64,000 nucleotides of DNA from Limnephilus marmoratus (GCA_917880885.1 OU862913.1:43619460-43683459); one strand, 5' to 3'; counted from the first letter of the stretch, positions 8,734 through 23,700 are shown. A program made the numbers and translations. The notes: generated from the sequence alone by a model not told the origin.

Positions 8734-11700
8734 GTAAGAATATTTTCCATACTACGTAAATAAATTAAAGTACAACTGGTATTTGAAATCAGAATATTTG
8801 TTTTTTTATAAACTGTTTGATTATGCCTTGAGAAGGTGAAAAACTTAAACACCTTTTTTTGTGTGGCATGGAAATTGGGAACAATTTATATACTACTAGC
8901 TGGTCCCGGCATGCGTTGCTATGCCATTTAATAAAGAAATTGTTTCTCCCTGAGTGTCCTTTCCCATTCGTCCCGTTCCCCTTCCGCCTCCCCTTCTTCT
9001 CCTGCGTCCTCTTCCCCTCTCGCGTTCGCACTCCGTCACCTCCACCTTCCCTCTACCCACTCCCCCCCCCTTCCCCCGTCCCGCGAACCCCCCTACCGAG
9101 ATCCCCTCCCCCTTCCCAGGTCCCCCTCCCCCCTCCCGCGTTCCCCTTCCACCTTCCCCGCCTTCCCTCTTCCCTTTCCCGCTCCCTCGTCCCGCCAACA
9201 CTCCTCCCGCGTTCTATATATTCAATCCCAGTACATTCAGTTTTTAAACAGCCCGCGTGCACCTTTTACAATTTTTATTCAAATTTCCATTTTTCATGTA
9301 TATTAAATTTGGTACCTAACATAGGTACCTATTTAAAATATCTAAAATTATTGATTCTTTTCAATTTATTAGGGGAGTACCTACTATAAATGTATATACT
9401 TAAAGATTTTGAAAAATAGAATCCTGATTTAAATATCATTGTTTTGCAAAATGTCATTCTCAAAAAACGCGTACTGTCAAAAGTGCGATAGTCGTTTAGG
9501 TTAGTAATAGATGTTCTGAAATTATCCAATTTTCTGCGCAATTTTGTTAATTTTTCTCTCCATCCTCGTACTTCAAGGAATATTCTAAAAAAAAGAATTA
9601 GCGAAATCGGTTCAGCTGCTCTCGAGATTTGTGCTTACCAACAAATTCAGCGATTCATTTTTATATTATAGATTTATACGTAAGGGCTATCCCAATTTTA
9701 CCTAAGAAAACTAGATTTACTGGCAATGGTTGTATACCCACTTTAAGTAAACCTACCTTCTTGGGTACCTAGTGCTAATATTAAAATGCAGTTTGATAAA
9801 TAACCGATTTATTTTATTTCAATTTATAATTTTTTTATAATTTTTTTTTTTAATTTAAAATGCCTAGGTACTGGCATTTAATGACATTTTTTTTATCTTT
9901 TATATTTCATTCCGTCATTTTGACTGTTTGTTAAATTATATTATAAAAAGAAAAAAAAATAAGCCCTTTTTTGGAAATAAAATTTTAAAAATAATCAATT
10001 CATGAATCCTAATTATACTTCACCAAAAAAAACTCTAAGGAATTGTGTGAGTATTGGAAGATAGCTGACTGGGACCCTTCCAATATATATATATTTTAAT
10101 TTTGCATAAATGGGCAAATTTAAAAATTACATAAAAATACGTTGTGCAATTTTATTATTTTTAATTTCTATATTCTCTGTAGGAACATCTGAAAAGGTCA
10201 TTTTGAAATTGTTTCAATTCATAATTCAAGAATATTACCGGAATATTTATATTTATTAGAGTACCGCACGAGAATTCCTACTGCTAATTTATTAAAAACA
10301 TTAACACGGATTTTTTTAACCGTTGTTTTTTTTCGCCTTGTAAGGTGCAGTCCGTTTCCAGTTTTTCCTCCGTGAGGCGCAATCTAATGACTGGTGATTC
10401 ACAAAAGTATTAAATAAAATTATTTTATCCTTGTAAGGCTTCATCGGTTTCTGTAATTTTCCTGCTGCGAGGTGCAGTCCGTAATAATTTTGAGAATTTT
10501 TTTCCGGAATTACTCAATAACTCACATACCAGTGGTAGTAATTAAAACCACTGCAAGCATTACCCACGCAGATAATGCAACGCTTCTTCTTGGAAATCCT
10601 TCTATATAAGTTTTTTTTTCTTCCCCTGGGTGCACCACTGGTCTCTTTAAACAAAATTCATGCATTGATATCTGCAAAATCTAAAATGCCAACTACGAGA
10701 TTCTGCTTTCACAATATACAATGTGTGCTCCCTTTGATCAACTACAATATTACCTATAATATGATCAAACACTTATATTATACTGTCACTTTATTTTTTC
10801 ACAAATTGAGATTAAGAACGTCATTTAATATATATTACTAAGAAAACTGTATCAAACAAAATAAACAGTAAAAATAAAAATAATTAAAAAATCTTTTAAA
10901 GGAAAAAATTTAAACGAAATACATTTATTAACATTTTTAATCGTTTGAAAATATATTATATAATATTAAAGTTTATCTCAACATTTTATGGCGGCCTCCG
11001 TGGTCGAGGGGTAAAGCTCTCAAATAGCAAACAAAAAGTCTCGGGTTCGAATCCCGGCGTGTGCAAATAAAATAAATAAATTCTGAAACATAGCTTTTCC
11101 AGATAAATTTATTTTACTGCATGATTATATCATTTGAAATGAGTGTTGTATAATACAAATTTTTTTGTTTGAAAATTTAACAAATCTGCCAATGACCTAC
11201 GGTATACATAACATTATTATGCTAAAAATAAACATATTGTTCTCATAATTTAAAACATAACTTTTCCAGATAAAAGAACAGTCTTTCGAAATCAATTAAT
11301 ACTTTCATGTGCAAAAGAGTCAACGCGGGTAAAATTTTAATTAAAAATGACATATTTCCGGTTTTGTATAGTTTTTCACTCTTAACGCATTTTTATTGAC
11401 ATCAGATGTAGACAAGTGATTTTAATATATTTTTTTAACTGAAAAATATTATTATTACATTTTTGTAATAACTTTTGAAGGTTTTCCCCAAATTATTTAT
11501 ATTTAATTTTATTAAGGTAGGTTTAATTTTTTCCTATTTAAAAAAAATAGCTTCCAACAATATGGGAAAAAATTTGATGTAGATAAAATATTGTTCATTC
11601 TGAAATTTTAAACACGAGATTGACAAAAATGTTTCGAAAATAAGAGGTCTCGGTAACCGAATTGGTCAGACGAAAAATCGGTAGCCGTATTGTTAGCATG

Positions 11701-14700
11701 CGTCTTAGTTAGACGAGAGATCCTGGGTTCGTGTCTCAGTTGTGACCATTATCTTTTGAGAAGTTGGGACTCTTGTGTCTTCTTCTTCCTTGCGCTGTCC
11801 CAACTCATTGCCTAGGTAGGCTGTTGGGGTCGGCTCTTCTCGTTTTCAGGTTGTAATTTCTTCTGTTCTGAGTTTAACTCCTTTATATAATGGCCTTCAT
11901 CCAGGCCGTTTCTTTGCCTGCTTCACTGTGCAGTCTGATGGTCTCTGTTTTATGTGCCCGTACCATCTCAACTGTCGTTCCTCCAGCTTACTGTTTATTG
12001 GGACTCTTGTGTGATATTAATATTATTTTATTTATTATTTTTAAAATCACGCTATTTTTGACTGAGCGTAATAAATTCGAATTTTAACTCAGCCGTTGTG
12101 CTTTTAATCTGTCCGTATTTTTTTGTACGTTCCGTTTCCGGTTGGATGTGATATTCAGAAGACATTGTGAAAAAAGAATTGTTTCCCAGATAGTGACGTA
12201 TCTTTGGATGAATTATATAATTTCTTATTTAAAATAATTTAAAAAGTTACGATAATTAAATGGTTTATATTTAAGTAGGTAGGTATTTAAGTACCCACTT
12301 ACAAATATTATGTTTAAGGAGGGATTTTTGGTTTTGATTTATTAAATACGAGAAATTTAGAAACACACTTTTTTGAACACGAGACACGCTTGCTGAAATC
12401 CCCGGCATTGCCCGGACTTAACGCATTTTGTGTGGATGTGGGAAAGTACCTAATTTTTATTTTATTGTTTTATTTGAAAAACTTTCTTACTAGAATAACT
12501 TTTGAAGGGTATTCACATTGTTTTTGGTTATCTCTTACGTTTTTCATTGCTTCAAAATCAGAAAGAAGCATCCAATAATCCGGAAAAAAATTTTAGTTGA
12601 AGACAATATTATTGTGATTGAAATGTGAAATATGAGATTGACGAAAATGACTTCAATATAAGAGGTCTCGGTAGTCGTATTGTTTAAGGCGTTTGTCTCA
12701 GTTAGACAAGAGATCCTGGGTTCGAGTCCCAGTTGTGACCATTATCTTTTAATTTTTTGTATGTCTTGTTCTTTTTGCTCTTAATTTAAGTTTAATTTTA
12801 AAAATAGGAACTGATTGTGGAAAAACTCAAAGTGCGATTAAGTAGGTCCCAACCAATGATATAATATATAAAATTGGAATTAGAGTAGTACTAGGTATTA
12901 AAAAAGTACAAACTAATTTGAATTGTACCTACCTCTATCTGTAACTGCGGTTCAATGAACTCTAAGACTTTTGCTATGAATTTAAGTAACATTTTAAACA
13001 ATTGAAACCAAAAGTGGGAAAAATCCAAACATGTGATTAAGTAGGTACCTACTTATCCCGTGATTTTCCACAGGTCTGCGCTAGGTATTCAAATACTAAT
13101 TTCCACAGGTCTGCGCTAGGTATTCAAATACTAATTTCCACAGGTCTGCGCTAGGTATTCAAATACTAATTTCGGTTGGGCTTCTTTTTTACATTAGCTC
13201 CACACTAGACGCCCTGAGGAAAATAATTTCCCACAGAGCCTATTTCATTTTAGGCGATGCTGTGTGGAGGGCTTTTTTAAGGGAAGGAAGAAGAGTATGG
13301 TCTGAGAAGGAAATGGGTATGAATGTAGGGGTCAGTGTGTCCAGGAGTGACGGGCGTATGAATCCATCTCTGCAACTGCGGTGCAAGGCGATTGGTTGAG
13401 GGATTCTGGATGGAGAGTTCAAAATACCTCCTCAACCATTCAGCCCATCCGGCCCACCACGCAGCAGGTGTTTCAGCAATTTTCCATTTTATATTAATTA
13501 AAACAACTTTCTTTTTATAATAACTTTTGAAGGATATTTTCTACCCTTCCTAATTGTTTTTAATTCAAAAATCCAATAATATGGGCAAAAATTAGTTTAA
13601 AATAATATTGTTTATTTTGAAATTTTAAATATGAAATTGAAAAAAATTACTTCAAAATGAGAGGTCTCCATAGCAGAATTGATTAAAGCATTCGTCTCAG
13701 TTAGACGAGAGATCCTGGGTTCGAGTCCCAGTTGCCACCATTATCCTTTAATGTTTCTGTTTCTAGGACTTTTTCATATTTCGTTTAGATTTTTAGTATT
13801 CTCTTCCTCTTCGATGAAGTTGATTAAATTAGAGGCAGTAGTATTTTTTAAAATCAATATTAAAAAAAAAAAAAATATTATTTCGTGTAAGTATCAAGTA
13901 AGTAAGTAAGTAGTTAGTCAAGAAACCATATTACATACACTAAAAATAATATTATTACATTAATTTATAAATTCAATCTGTCAGGACTTAAAGGTATTAT
14001 GTATGTTTTGGAAGATGGTGCACGTTTTTACCCTTATTTTGTTTTTTCTTATTTTATATAAATAGGCAAATTTAAAAATTGTTTGAAAATATGATGAACA
14101 AAAACATTGACACGTTTTTTTTACTGTATTTTTCGAATGCAGTCTTTTTCCTACTTTTTCCTCCGTGAGGAGCAATCTAATGAGTGATTATATGAAAAGT
14201 TTATATCAACATTTTGTAGCGGCCTCCGTAGTCAAGGGGTCAGGCTCTCAACCTCCAAACCAAAAGTTGCGGGTTCATATCCCATGAACGCTAATAAATT
14301 TTATTTCATTATTTAATTTTATTTCATCATCATCATCACTATTGGCTCTACAACCCCTGGTGGGTCTTGACCTCCTCAAGAATCTTCTTCCACTCATCTC
14401 GGTTTTGTGCCAGCTCTCTCCTGTTTAGAAGCTCCAAGATAGATATGTCTTTGAGGACGTTGTCGCTCCATCTTAGTCTTTGTCTTCCCAGGCTCCTTCG
14501 CCCTATTGGTCTTGAGTTTAGCAGGGACTTTGGTGCTTGATGCTCGGTCATTCTCTCCACATGATCCAGCCACCGAAGTCTTCCCAGTTTTATAAATTTT
14601 GCGACGTTTAACTCCTTAAACAGAGCTCATTGTTGTAACGTCTGCGCCAAAATCCATTTTCTAGAACCGGTCCGAAGATGCGCCTCAAAAATTTTCTTTC

Positions 14701-17700
14701 CAAAACGTCCAGTGCTCGCTCATTCCTCTTAGTTAGTACCCAAGTCTCAGCTGCATACGTAAGTACTGGTCTGATAAGGGTTTTGTACACTAATATCTTC
14801 GTGTTTCTGGACAGCAATCTGGATTTTAATTGGTTTTGTAGGCGGAAATAACAGCGATTTGCGTTCACAATAATTTTATTTCACAATAAATTAATCAAAT
14901 TAAAATAATTCGCGGTACGTCCCAGATTGGAAAATATTCTCAGTATCGCCCTGGTGAAGGACCATCAAAATTAATTTCTTTTTTGAAATAGCTTAGCTGT
15001 GTTTGGTGACCAGATCTGAATTCCCAGGTACTTCCCCACCTACCTCTTCCCATCTAATTTCCCTTTCCACCATCGTCCAAGTCCAAGTCGCACAACATTC
15101 ATTGAAAAATTTTGAAACACACTTTTTTAGTGTCTAGAATTACTTGCCGAAGTCCCCGGCATTGCCCGGGCTTTACGCATTTTTTAAATTTTTTTTTTGA
15201 AAAACTTTCTTTTTACAATAACTCTTAAAGTTATTTCCAAAAAATTTTTTTTTTTATTAATCCTACCTTTTTTAATTGTATCTAATTAAAAAAATTGCAT
15301 CCGATAATTTTGAAAAAAATTGTTGAAGATAATATTGTTCATTCTAAAATTTTAAATATGAGATTGACAAGATTGACTTCCAAATGAGATGTCTCAGTTG
15401 TCGAATTTGTTAAAGCATTTGTCTCGTCTGACGAGAGTTCCTGGGTTAGAGTCCCAGTTGTGATCATAATCTTTTTATTTTTCTGTGTCTTGTTCTTTTT
15501 CGCGTTTAGGTAATTTTTTTTTAATTCTGTTTCTTTTCATTGAAGTATATATCCTTTTTTACGGCGTTCAAAATTTCATTAATCTCGGAATAAAACGCTA
15601 GATTTGTATATAAAATAATGCCACACCGCCCGCCCGCCACAGACACTCTCCTTTATATAATGAACAACTATATAGAAACAGTATTTGGTTTCTCCTGTAA
15701 AGTCGCCAAATGGACTTAAGTCATTTACTACTCCATTTTAATTGTAGTTATTTTTTACATTGAAGAGCGACTCCGAAATAGTCAATTATTTTACGGGTTT
15801 CAAAATTAGTAGGCCGACAAAGAAAACTGATTTAGATAATATATATACACAGTTTCCAGCTTGTACCACGAGTTTTCGAACACCGTGTTTATTTGCGAAT
15901 AGCATTAGATACAACTAACACAATATATCTTATGTTAATTAAGAATTCAGCTCCTTACAATGAATCTCTGTAATATATTTCTGAATATAATGTGAAGGAC
16001 TTCGGCGCAAATAGTATTAACCATCATTTTCTTAGTTTCGATAAATTATTTTAACTTTTGCCTAATTCATCAAGAAAAATAAAAATAATTTTAATTTTTG
16101 AACAAAATTTCGTCTCGGTTAGACGAGAGATCCTGGGTTCGAGTCCCAGTTGCCCCCATTATACATAATTTTATCTGTTTCTTGTTTTTTTTTCATATTT
16201 CGTTTATATTCTTAGTATTCTCTTCTTCTTCTTCAATAAAGTTAAAATGTTTATTAAATTAGAAGCAGCAGTATTTTTTAAAAACAATATTTTTTTATAA
16301 AACCTTATTACGCTTCACAAAAATAATAAAATTACATTAATTTATAAATCCAATCTCTCAGGACATATAATATTATGTAAGTGTTGGATATACACTTTTT
16401 TATTCAGTATTATTTAAATGAGTAAATTTCGAAATTGTAGAAAAATTTGATAATTATTATTTTAAATTTCTATATTCTCTGTAAAAACGTGTAAAGAAGT
16501 CGATTTCAAATAGTTTTATAACATTATTTGAGAGATATTTTTTAAATTCAGAACAAGAGTCCCAAAGGCTAATTTGGTGAAAATGTAAACACGGTTTTTT
16601 GACTGCTATTTTGTAACGCCTTGTAAGGCGCAGCCGTTTTACTATTATTTCCTCCGTGAGGTGCAATCTAATGAGTGATGAAATGTAAAGTTTATGTAAA
16701 CATTTTATGGCAGCCTCAATGGTCGAATTGTAAAGTTCTCGTCCACCAAACCAAAAGTTGCGGGACCAAATCCCGGCGTGTGCTAATATATTTTTTTAAT
16801 TAATTTATGTCATTTCACAAATAATTAATTAAAAATAATATGCAGTATATTCGCGATACGTACTAGAGTGAAAAATACTCTCAGTACCGCCCTGGTGAAA
16901 GACCATTTCAACATTAAAAATTGAAAATTTGTTTGCAATGGCTTAAGCCGTGTTTGGTGACCAGATCTGAGTTCCCACATACTTCCCCACCTACCTCTTC
17001 CCCATCTCCTTCCCCTCTCCGTCGCCTTAAGTGTCAAAACATTCTCCAATCGGGGATGTCATAATATCACTTGCTTTAGACGGGTGCAGTTGGGACTCTT
17101 GTGCGATATTTACATTAATATTTTTTAAATTACGCAATTCTTGACTGAGCGTAACAAAGTAAAATTTTAACTAAGCCTTTGTTCTTTTGATCTGTCTGTA
17201 TTTTTTGTACGTTCCATTTCCGGTTGGTCGTGATAATCTGAAGAAAGTGTGCAAAAAGAATTGTTTCCCAGATAGTGACGTTTCTTTGGATGAATAATAT
17301 AATTTCTTATTTAAAATGATTTAAAAAGTTACGATTAATAAATTGTTTATATTTAAGGAGGTAGGTATTTAAGTACCCACTTATAAATATTATGTGTAAG
17401 GGGTTTTTGTTTTGATTTCTTACATAGGAGCATAGACATCAGGAAAAATTTAGAAACACACCTTTTTGGACACGAGACATGCTTACTGAAGTCCCCGGCA
17501 TTGCCCGGACTTAAAGTATTTTGTGTGGATGTTGGAAAGTAATTTTTATTTTATTTTTTTATTTGAAAAACTTTCTTATAATAATAACTTTTGAAGGGTA
17601 TTCGCATTTTTTTGGTTATCTCCTACCCTTTTTAATTGTTTCAAATTCAGAAAGATAGCATTCAATAATATGGGAAAAAAAGTTCGTTCAAGACAATATT

Positions 17701-20700
17701 ATTGTTATTGAAAAGTGAATTATGAAATTGACAAAAATGACTTCAATATAAGAGGTCTCGGTGGCCGTATTGTTTAAGGCGTTTGTCTCAGTTAGACAAG
17801 AGATCCTGGCTTCGAGTCCCAGTTGTGACCATTATAAGTTTAATTTTTGTGTGCCTTGTTCTTTTAAATTTTTCGTTAAGATTTTTAGTATTCTCTTCTT
17901 CTTCAATGAATGAACCACGGCGAAAATATTTTGAACCACGGCGTGCAAAATTTCATCATTCTCAGAATAAAACGCGAGATTGGTATAAAAAATAAAGCCA
18001 GGCTGCGCGCCACAGACACTCTCCTTTATACAATGAATAATTATATAGAAACAGTATTTTATCTCTCCTAGTCAACTAAAAATACAATAATAGGATTAAG
18101 TAGGTCCCAACCATTGATATAATATATGAAATTGAAATTATAGTAGTACTAGGTAAAAAAAATAGAAACTAATTTCAATTGACGGCCGGTAGTCTAGCGG
18201 TAAGGCTCTTGACTCGCACTCCGAAGGTTGCGGGATCGAATCCCGGCGTGGCAAATAAATTTTATTTGGTTAATTTGTGTTTTTTCACAATTTATTTATT
18301 AAAAAAAAATAAATAGTATATTTGCAGCACGTTCCAGAGTGAAAGATACCATTCAGAATTGAAAAGTTGCTTGAAATGGCTTTAGCCGAATTTGGTTACC
18401 AGATTTGAATAGCCAGGTACTTCCCCACCTTCCTCTTCCCTTTCTCCTTCCCCTCTTAACTACCTTCAGCATCACAACATACCCCAATTGGGGATGCCAT
18501 AGTCCCACTGGCTCCAGACGGGAGCAGTTGGGACTCTTGTGCGGTATTCACGTAAAAAAAAATTGTACCTACCTCTATCAGTAACTTCAGTTCAATGATT
18601 GGCCATTGGTTGAGGGATTCTGGATGGAGAGTTCAAAATACCTCCTCAACCAGTCTCTCTCGATCCGGCCCACCACGCAGCAGGTGTTTCAGCAATTTTC
18701 CATTTTATATTAATTTAAACAACTTTCATTTTTATAATAACTTTTGAAGGATATTTTCTACCCTTTTTTAATTGTTTCCAATTCAAAAATCCAATTTTAT
18801 GGGCAAAAATTTGTTGTTGGGGTGTTACGCCGTGTTGCGCTACCTCCTTCTTTAGCCAACGTTTCGGACATCGTTGCAGTGTTCATCATCAGGGCAGATC
18901 CGGTTGATGTGCCCTGATGATGGACGACAAATAACGAAAATGCTTTTGGCCGTAAAAATCTTAAAACAAAGATAATATTGTTCATTCCGAAATTTTAATA
19001 TGAAATTGACAAAAATTACTTCAAAATGAGAGGTCTCCATAGCAAAATTGATCAAAGCATTCGTCTCAGTTAGACGAGAGATCCTGGGTTCGAGTCCCAG
19101 TTGCCACCATTATCCTTTAATGTTTCTGTTTCTTGGACTTTTTCATATTTCGTTTAGATTTTTAGTTTTCTCTTCTTCTTCAATGAAGTTGATTAAATTA
19201 GAGGCAGTTGTAGTATTTTATAAAATCAATATTAAAAATATATATTATTTCGTGTAAGTATATTGGTCGAGAAACCATATTACATACACTTCACAAAAAT
19301 AATATTATTACATTAATTTATAAAGCCAATCTGTCAGGACTTACAATATTATGTAAGTTTTGGAAGATAGGTGCACTTTTTTAACCTTATTTTGTTTTTT
19401 CTATTGTTTATAAGTAGGCAAATTTTGAAATTGTATGAAAATATGATTTGCAAATTATTATTTATACAGTAGGAACGTGAGAAAAAGTCGATTTCAAATA
19501 GTTTCGATGCATTATTTGAGTCCTGAATTTTTGGATTTATTAAAATTCTGCACAAGAGTCCCAATAGGTAATTTGGTGAAAAACATTAACACGTTTTTAA
19601 TATATAGCAATCTAATGAGTAATAATATGAAAAGTTTATATCAACATTTTATAGCGGCCTCCGTAGTCAAGGGGTAAGGCTCTCAACCATCAAACCAAAA
19701 GTGGCGGGTTCAAATCCCGTGAGCGCTAATAAATTGTATTTCGTTATTTAATCTTATTTCACAAATCTTAATATATAAAACAAAGTCGGGTTAGTTACAC
19801 TATTTTTAACTCGAGAACGGCTGGACCGATTTTGGTGATCTTTGATTTGTTGGATTTGTCTCCGCCCCGGATAACAGAATAACCATTAAAACATCGCAAA
19901 AATTCACAAAAAATAAAGTTATGAAGAAAATTCATTTCCCCATACGTTTTGTATGGAACGAATTATCATATTTTGAAAGAGCTGCAGGAATTTCATGATA
20001 AGTACCTATAAATATTGAGTAGTGAGAGAGTTCCAATAATTCAAAAACGTCAAATGTCAATGTGCTGATTGTTTTTTTTTTATTCTTAAACATATAATGC
20101 AGCCTCTCTTTCTTACACACTTAATGTCAATAGCCGAAAATGAGACAAACGGTGAACGTATATCTCCACCCATCCAAAGGAAAGATACAATTAATCATTA
20201 AAATAAAAATCCCTCACACGTATAAAGAAAATGAGACAAACGGTGAACGTATATCTCCACCCATCCAAAGGAAAGATACAATTAATCATTAAAATAAAAA
20301 TCCCTCACACGTATAAAGAAAATGAGACAAACGGTGAACGTATATCTCCACCCATCCAAAGGAAAGATACAATTAATCATTAAAATAAAAATCCCTCACA
20401 CGTATAAAGAAAATGAGACAAACGGTGAACGTATATCTCCACCCATCCAAAGGAAAGATACAATTAATCATTAAAATAAAAATCCCTCACACGTATAAAG
20501 AAAATGAAAAGTAAAGTTTTTTTTACATCAGTTCCACAACACATTAGGCCCTAGCCATTATTTTCCTCAGGGCCTGTGTCATCTTAGGAGATGTTGTGTG
20601 GAGGGTCTTTTTAAGGTAGGGAAAGATAGGAAGTTCTGGGAAGGAAAAAGGTATGAGGGGAGGGTAGGAATCTGGGGTCAGTGTGTCCAGGAGTGACGGA

Positions 20701-23700
20701 CGTATGAATCCATCCCTCCAACTGCGGTGCAAGGCGTTGGGTCGAGAGAGCCCAGCTGGAAAGGTCAAAAGGCTTCCCTCAACCAGTCTCCCTCGATCCG
20801 GTCCGCCACGCAGCAGGTGGGCAGACGCATCCGCCACCAAGTTCCGGACAAACGTCACCCCGTAGCGAACCACTTAAGGTGCGATTCCTAAGGGTGACCT
20901 ACGGGTGACGTATGACAGAGGTGTTCCTGGTTCACAAATTATCGTAATTAAGCGGAAAAATAAGAAAATCACAAAAAATATAAATCCATACACAATGCCA
21001 TCTATGATACTGTCAAAATCAAAACACGGACAGTTGTGCATTGATGATTGCTTCATTGTGTAATTTTTAACTTAATAAAAAAACTGAATTTAATTCAACA
21101 GTTATTGATTCTGAGGCGGTACGAAGTTCGTCGGGTCAGCTAGTAATCAAACAAAAATAATACGCGGAACGTCCTAGATTGGAAAATACTCTCAGTATCG
21201 CCCTGGAGAAAGACCACCATTTAAAATTGTTTTTTTTAAGTTTGTAGTTATTTTTTACATTAAAGAACGACTCCAAAATAGTCAATTATTTTACGGGTTG
21301 CAAAATTAGTAGGCCGACAAAGAAAACTAATTTAGATAATATATACACAGTTTCCCGCGTGTACCACGAGTTTCCGAACACCGTGTTTATTTGCGAATAG
21401 CATTACAACCAACACACTCTATATTATGGTAAAGAAGAATTTAGTTCCTTAGAAAGAATCTGTAATATATTTGTGAATATAATATGAAGGACTTCGGCGC
21501 AAATAGTGTTAACCCTCATTTTCTTAGTTTCGAGTTTTTTTTTAAACTTTTGCCTATTCATCAAGCAAAATACAAATCATTTCAATTTTTGGACAAAATT
21601 TCGTCTCAGTTAGACGAGAGATTCTGGGTTCGAGTCCCAGTTTCCCCCATTATCTATACTTTTATCTGTTTCTTGTTCTTTTTTATATTTCGTATAGATT
21701 TTTAGTATTCTCTTCTTCTTCAATGAAGTTAATATGTTTATTAAATTAGAAACAGCAGTATTTTTTATAATCAATGTTTTTTTTTTAAAACCTTATTACG
21801 CTTCACAAAAATAATAAAATTACATTAATTTATAAATCCAATCTGTCAGGACATATAATATTATGTGAGTATTGGATAATACGAGTAGCTACACTTTTAT
21901 AGTCCTATTTTTTTGAGTATTATTTAAATGGGTAAATTTAAAAATTGTAGGAAAATATGATAATTATTATTTTTTATTTCTATATTCCCTGTAAAAACGT
22001 TTAATAAACTCGATTTAAAATAGTTTTAGAACATTATTTATGTTGAGTAATAGATTTTTTTTAAATTCAGCACAAGAGTCCCAACGGCTAATGTGGTGCA
22101 AAACATAACCACGGTTTTTTGACTGCTATTTTGTAACGCCTTGTAAGGCGCAGCCTTTTTACTATTTTTTCCTCCGTGAGGTGCAATCTAATGAGTGATG
22201 AAATGTAAAGTTTATGTAAACATTTTATGGCAGCCTCCTTGGTCGAATGGTAAAGTTCTCGTTCACCAAACCAAAAGTTGCGGGTTCAAATCCCGGCGTG
22301 CGCTAATAAATTTTATTTAATTAATTAATGTTATTTCACAATGAATTAATTAGAAATAATATGCAGTATATTTGCGATACGTTCCAGAGTGAAAAATACT
22401 CTCAGAAGCGCCCTGGTGAAGGACCATTTCAAAATTAAAAATTTGAAAATTTGCTTGTAATGTCTTAAGCCGTATTTGGTGACCAGATCTGCATTCCCAC
22501 GTACTTCCCCACCTACCTCTTCCCCATCTCCTTCCCCTTTCCGTCGCCTTAAGTCTCAAAACATTCTCCAATTGGGGATGTCATAGTCTCACTTGCTTCA
22601 GACGGGAGCAGTTGGGAATCCTCAAAATCACATTTTTTTTACTGAGCGTAACAAAGTCAAATTTTAACTCAGCCTTTGTGCTTTTGATCTGTCTGTATTT
22701 TTTTGTACGTTCCGTTTCCGGTTGGATGTGATAATCCGAAGAAAGTGTGCAGAAAGAATTGTTTCCCAGATAGTGACGTTTCTTTGGATGAATAATATAA
22801 TTTCTTATTTAAAATAATTTAAAAAGTTACGATTAATAAATGGTTTATATTTAAGTAGGTAGGTATTTAAGTACCCACTTATAAATATTCAGCCTTACTA
22901 AAAAACCCAGTGAAAATTTTATTCAATTGACAAACGGCCGCGGATGTGAAAACATTACTAATTAAAAAATTTTTCATGGAAAAAAATACACATGGTTTCC
23001 ACGGCCTGGGGGGGTAGTTTATCTCTGTTTAAACGATTGATGTTCGGACGAAATTTGGAATTTTTCCTAAGTATTTTGAATGTTCTATATATTTCTTATT
23101 TTTGAAGGTGTCGTAAAAACCAATACCATTTATGAAAACTAGACAAAATTACCTTTTAGATTCGTGTATTTAAAATACACTTTAGTTTTCAAAAACTGCC
23201 ATAATTTAAGATCCAAACTCGGAAAAAAATGGAAAAAATTTCTTACCCAAACATATTTGATGAAAGTGTACAGAAATTTATAAAAAAAACAAAATTTGAA
23301 AAATACCGACCTTTTATATAATGAATTTGGAACGAAACTGCCACCTCACTTTTTCCTCGTACATACAATAAAAAAATAATAAAAAATTTCAAAGTTTTTT
23401 TATTGCCAAAAAATAATACCGACTTTTATAACAGATTTCTAGCAACTTTAAAACGTTAATTTCGTTGATAAGTTTAGGTACACATGTATTAGATATTGAT
23501 ATTTAAAAAAAACACCACATTTATGAAATTCACATAAAATAAAGATCTTAAAATGTTAATTTTATCTTTTAAGAAAACTATCTATAGTTCTATAGAACAA
23601 TATTCTGACAGTCCAACTTTGAAAGTACGGCGTTTGTACAATAACTCGATTAAACTGATGTAAACCACACACATAACATAATAAATATATCAATCATGTG

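Larger units (their letters stand above)
9960..12012 (+). repeat. partial copy (unit 0) of the composite array
   Basis: It matches the right part of the 5-kb unit: a 'CTCCGTGAGG.GCAATCTAATGA' block at about 10367, a SINE A-type tRNA head at about 10985-11068, an AT-rich stretch, then the first tRNA-Thr-like segment at 11646 and a SINE-end fragment. It is diverged from the other units. Confidence 0.55.
12013..17105 (+). repeat. composite array unit 1 (about 5.1 kb)
   Basis: Order: block with 'GTACGTTCCGTTTCCGGTTG'; 'CCCCGGCATTGCCCGG' block leading to tRNA-Thr-like T1a (12664); 190-bp-satellite-like piece and a 35-bp triplication (13068-13171); SINE B (13190-13470); T1b (13663); SINE A with an RTE-like insertion; second CCCCGGCATTGCCCGG block with T1c (15389); 'CACAGACACTCTCC' block; T1d (16110); SINE A (16708-17105). 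The same order recurs in units 2-4. Confidence 0.75.
19766..21143 (+). mobile_element. non-autonomous Helitron with internal tandem repeat and nested SINE B
   Basis: Starts TCTTAATATATAAAAC after an A and ends GGGTCAGCTAG before a T. The ACGAAGTTCGT hairpin (21121-21131) sits 9 bp before CTAG. The paralogous site in unit 1 is uninterrupted. It contains the 91-bp array (20136-20499) and a SINE B (20515-20890), and no Rep/helicase frame. Confidence 0.8.
19650..21235 (+). mobile_element. SINE A split by a Helitron
   Basis: The head at 19654-19727 and the body at 21144-21235 are separated by the Helitron. The body ends early, joined directly to the 'AGTTATTTTTTACATTAAAG' block. Confidence 0.65.
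17106..22618 (+). repeat. composite array unit 2 (about 5.5 kb)
   Basis: Same order as unit 1: T2a (17754), an extra SINE A (18181-18560), a SINE B remnant (18598-18700), a Penelope-like remnant, T2b (19032), SINE A with a Helitron, T2d (21600) and a terminal SINE A. The T-c block is missing. Confidence 0.75.

Noticed and set aside
8859..9389. Proline-rich open frame of 176 codons
   Set aside because: It is the C/T-rich core of a Helitron read in a frame without stops. Overlapping long frames exist on both strands and there are no domain motifs.
20136..20499. CRISPR-like direct repeats
   Set aside because: The 91-bp copies are contiguous with no unique spacers, in a eukaryotic Helitron. No cas genes.
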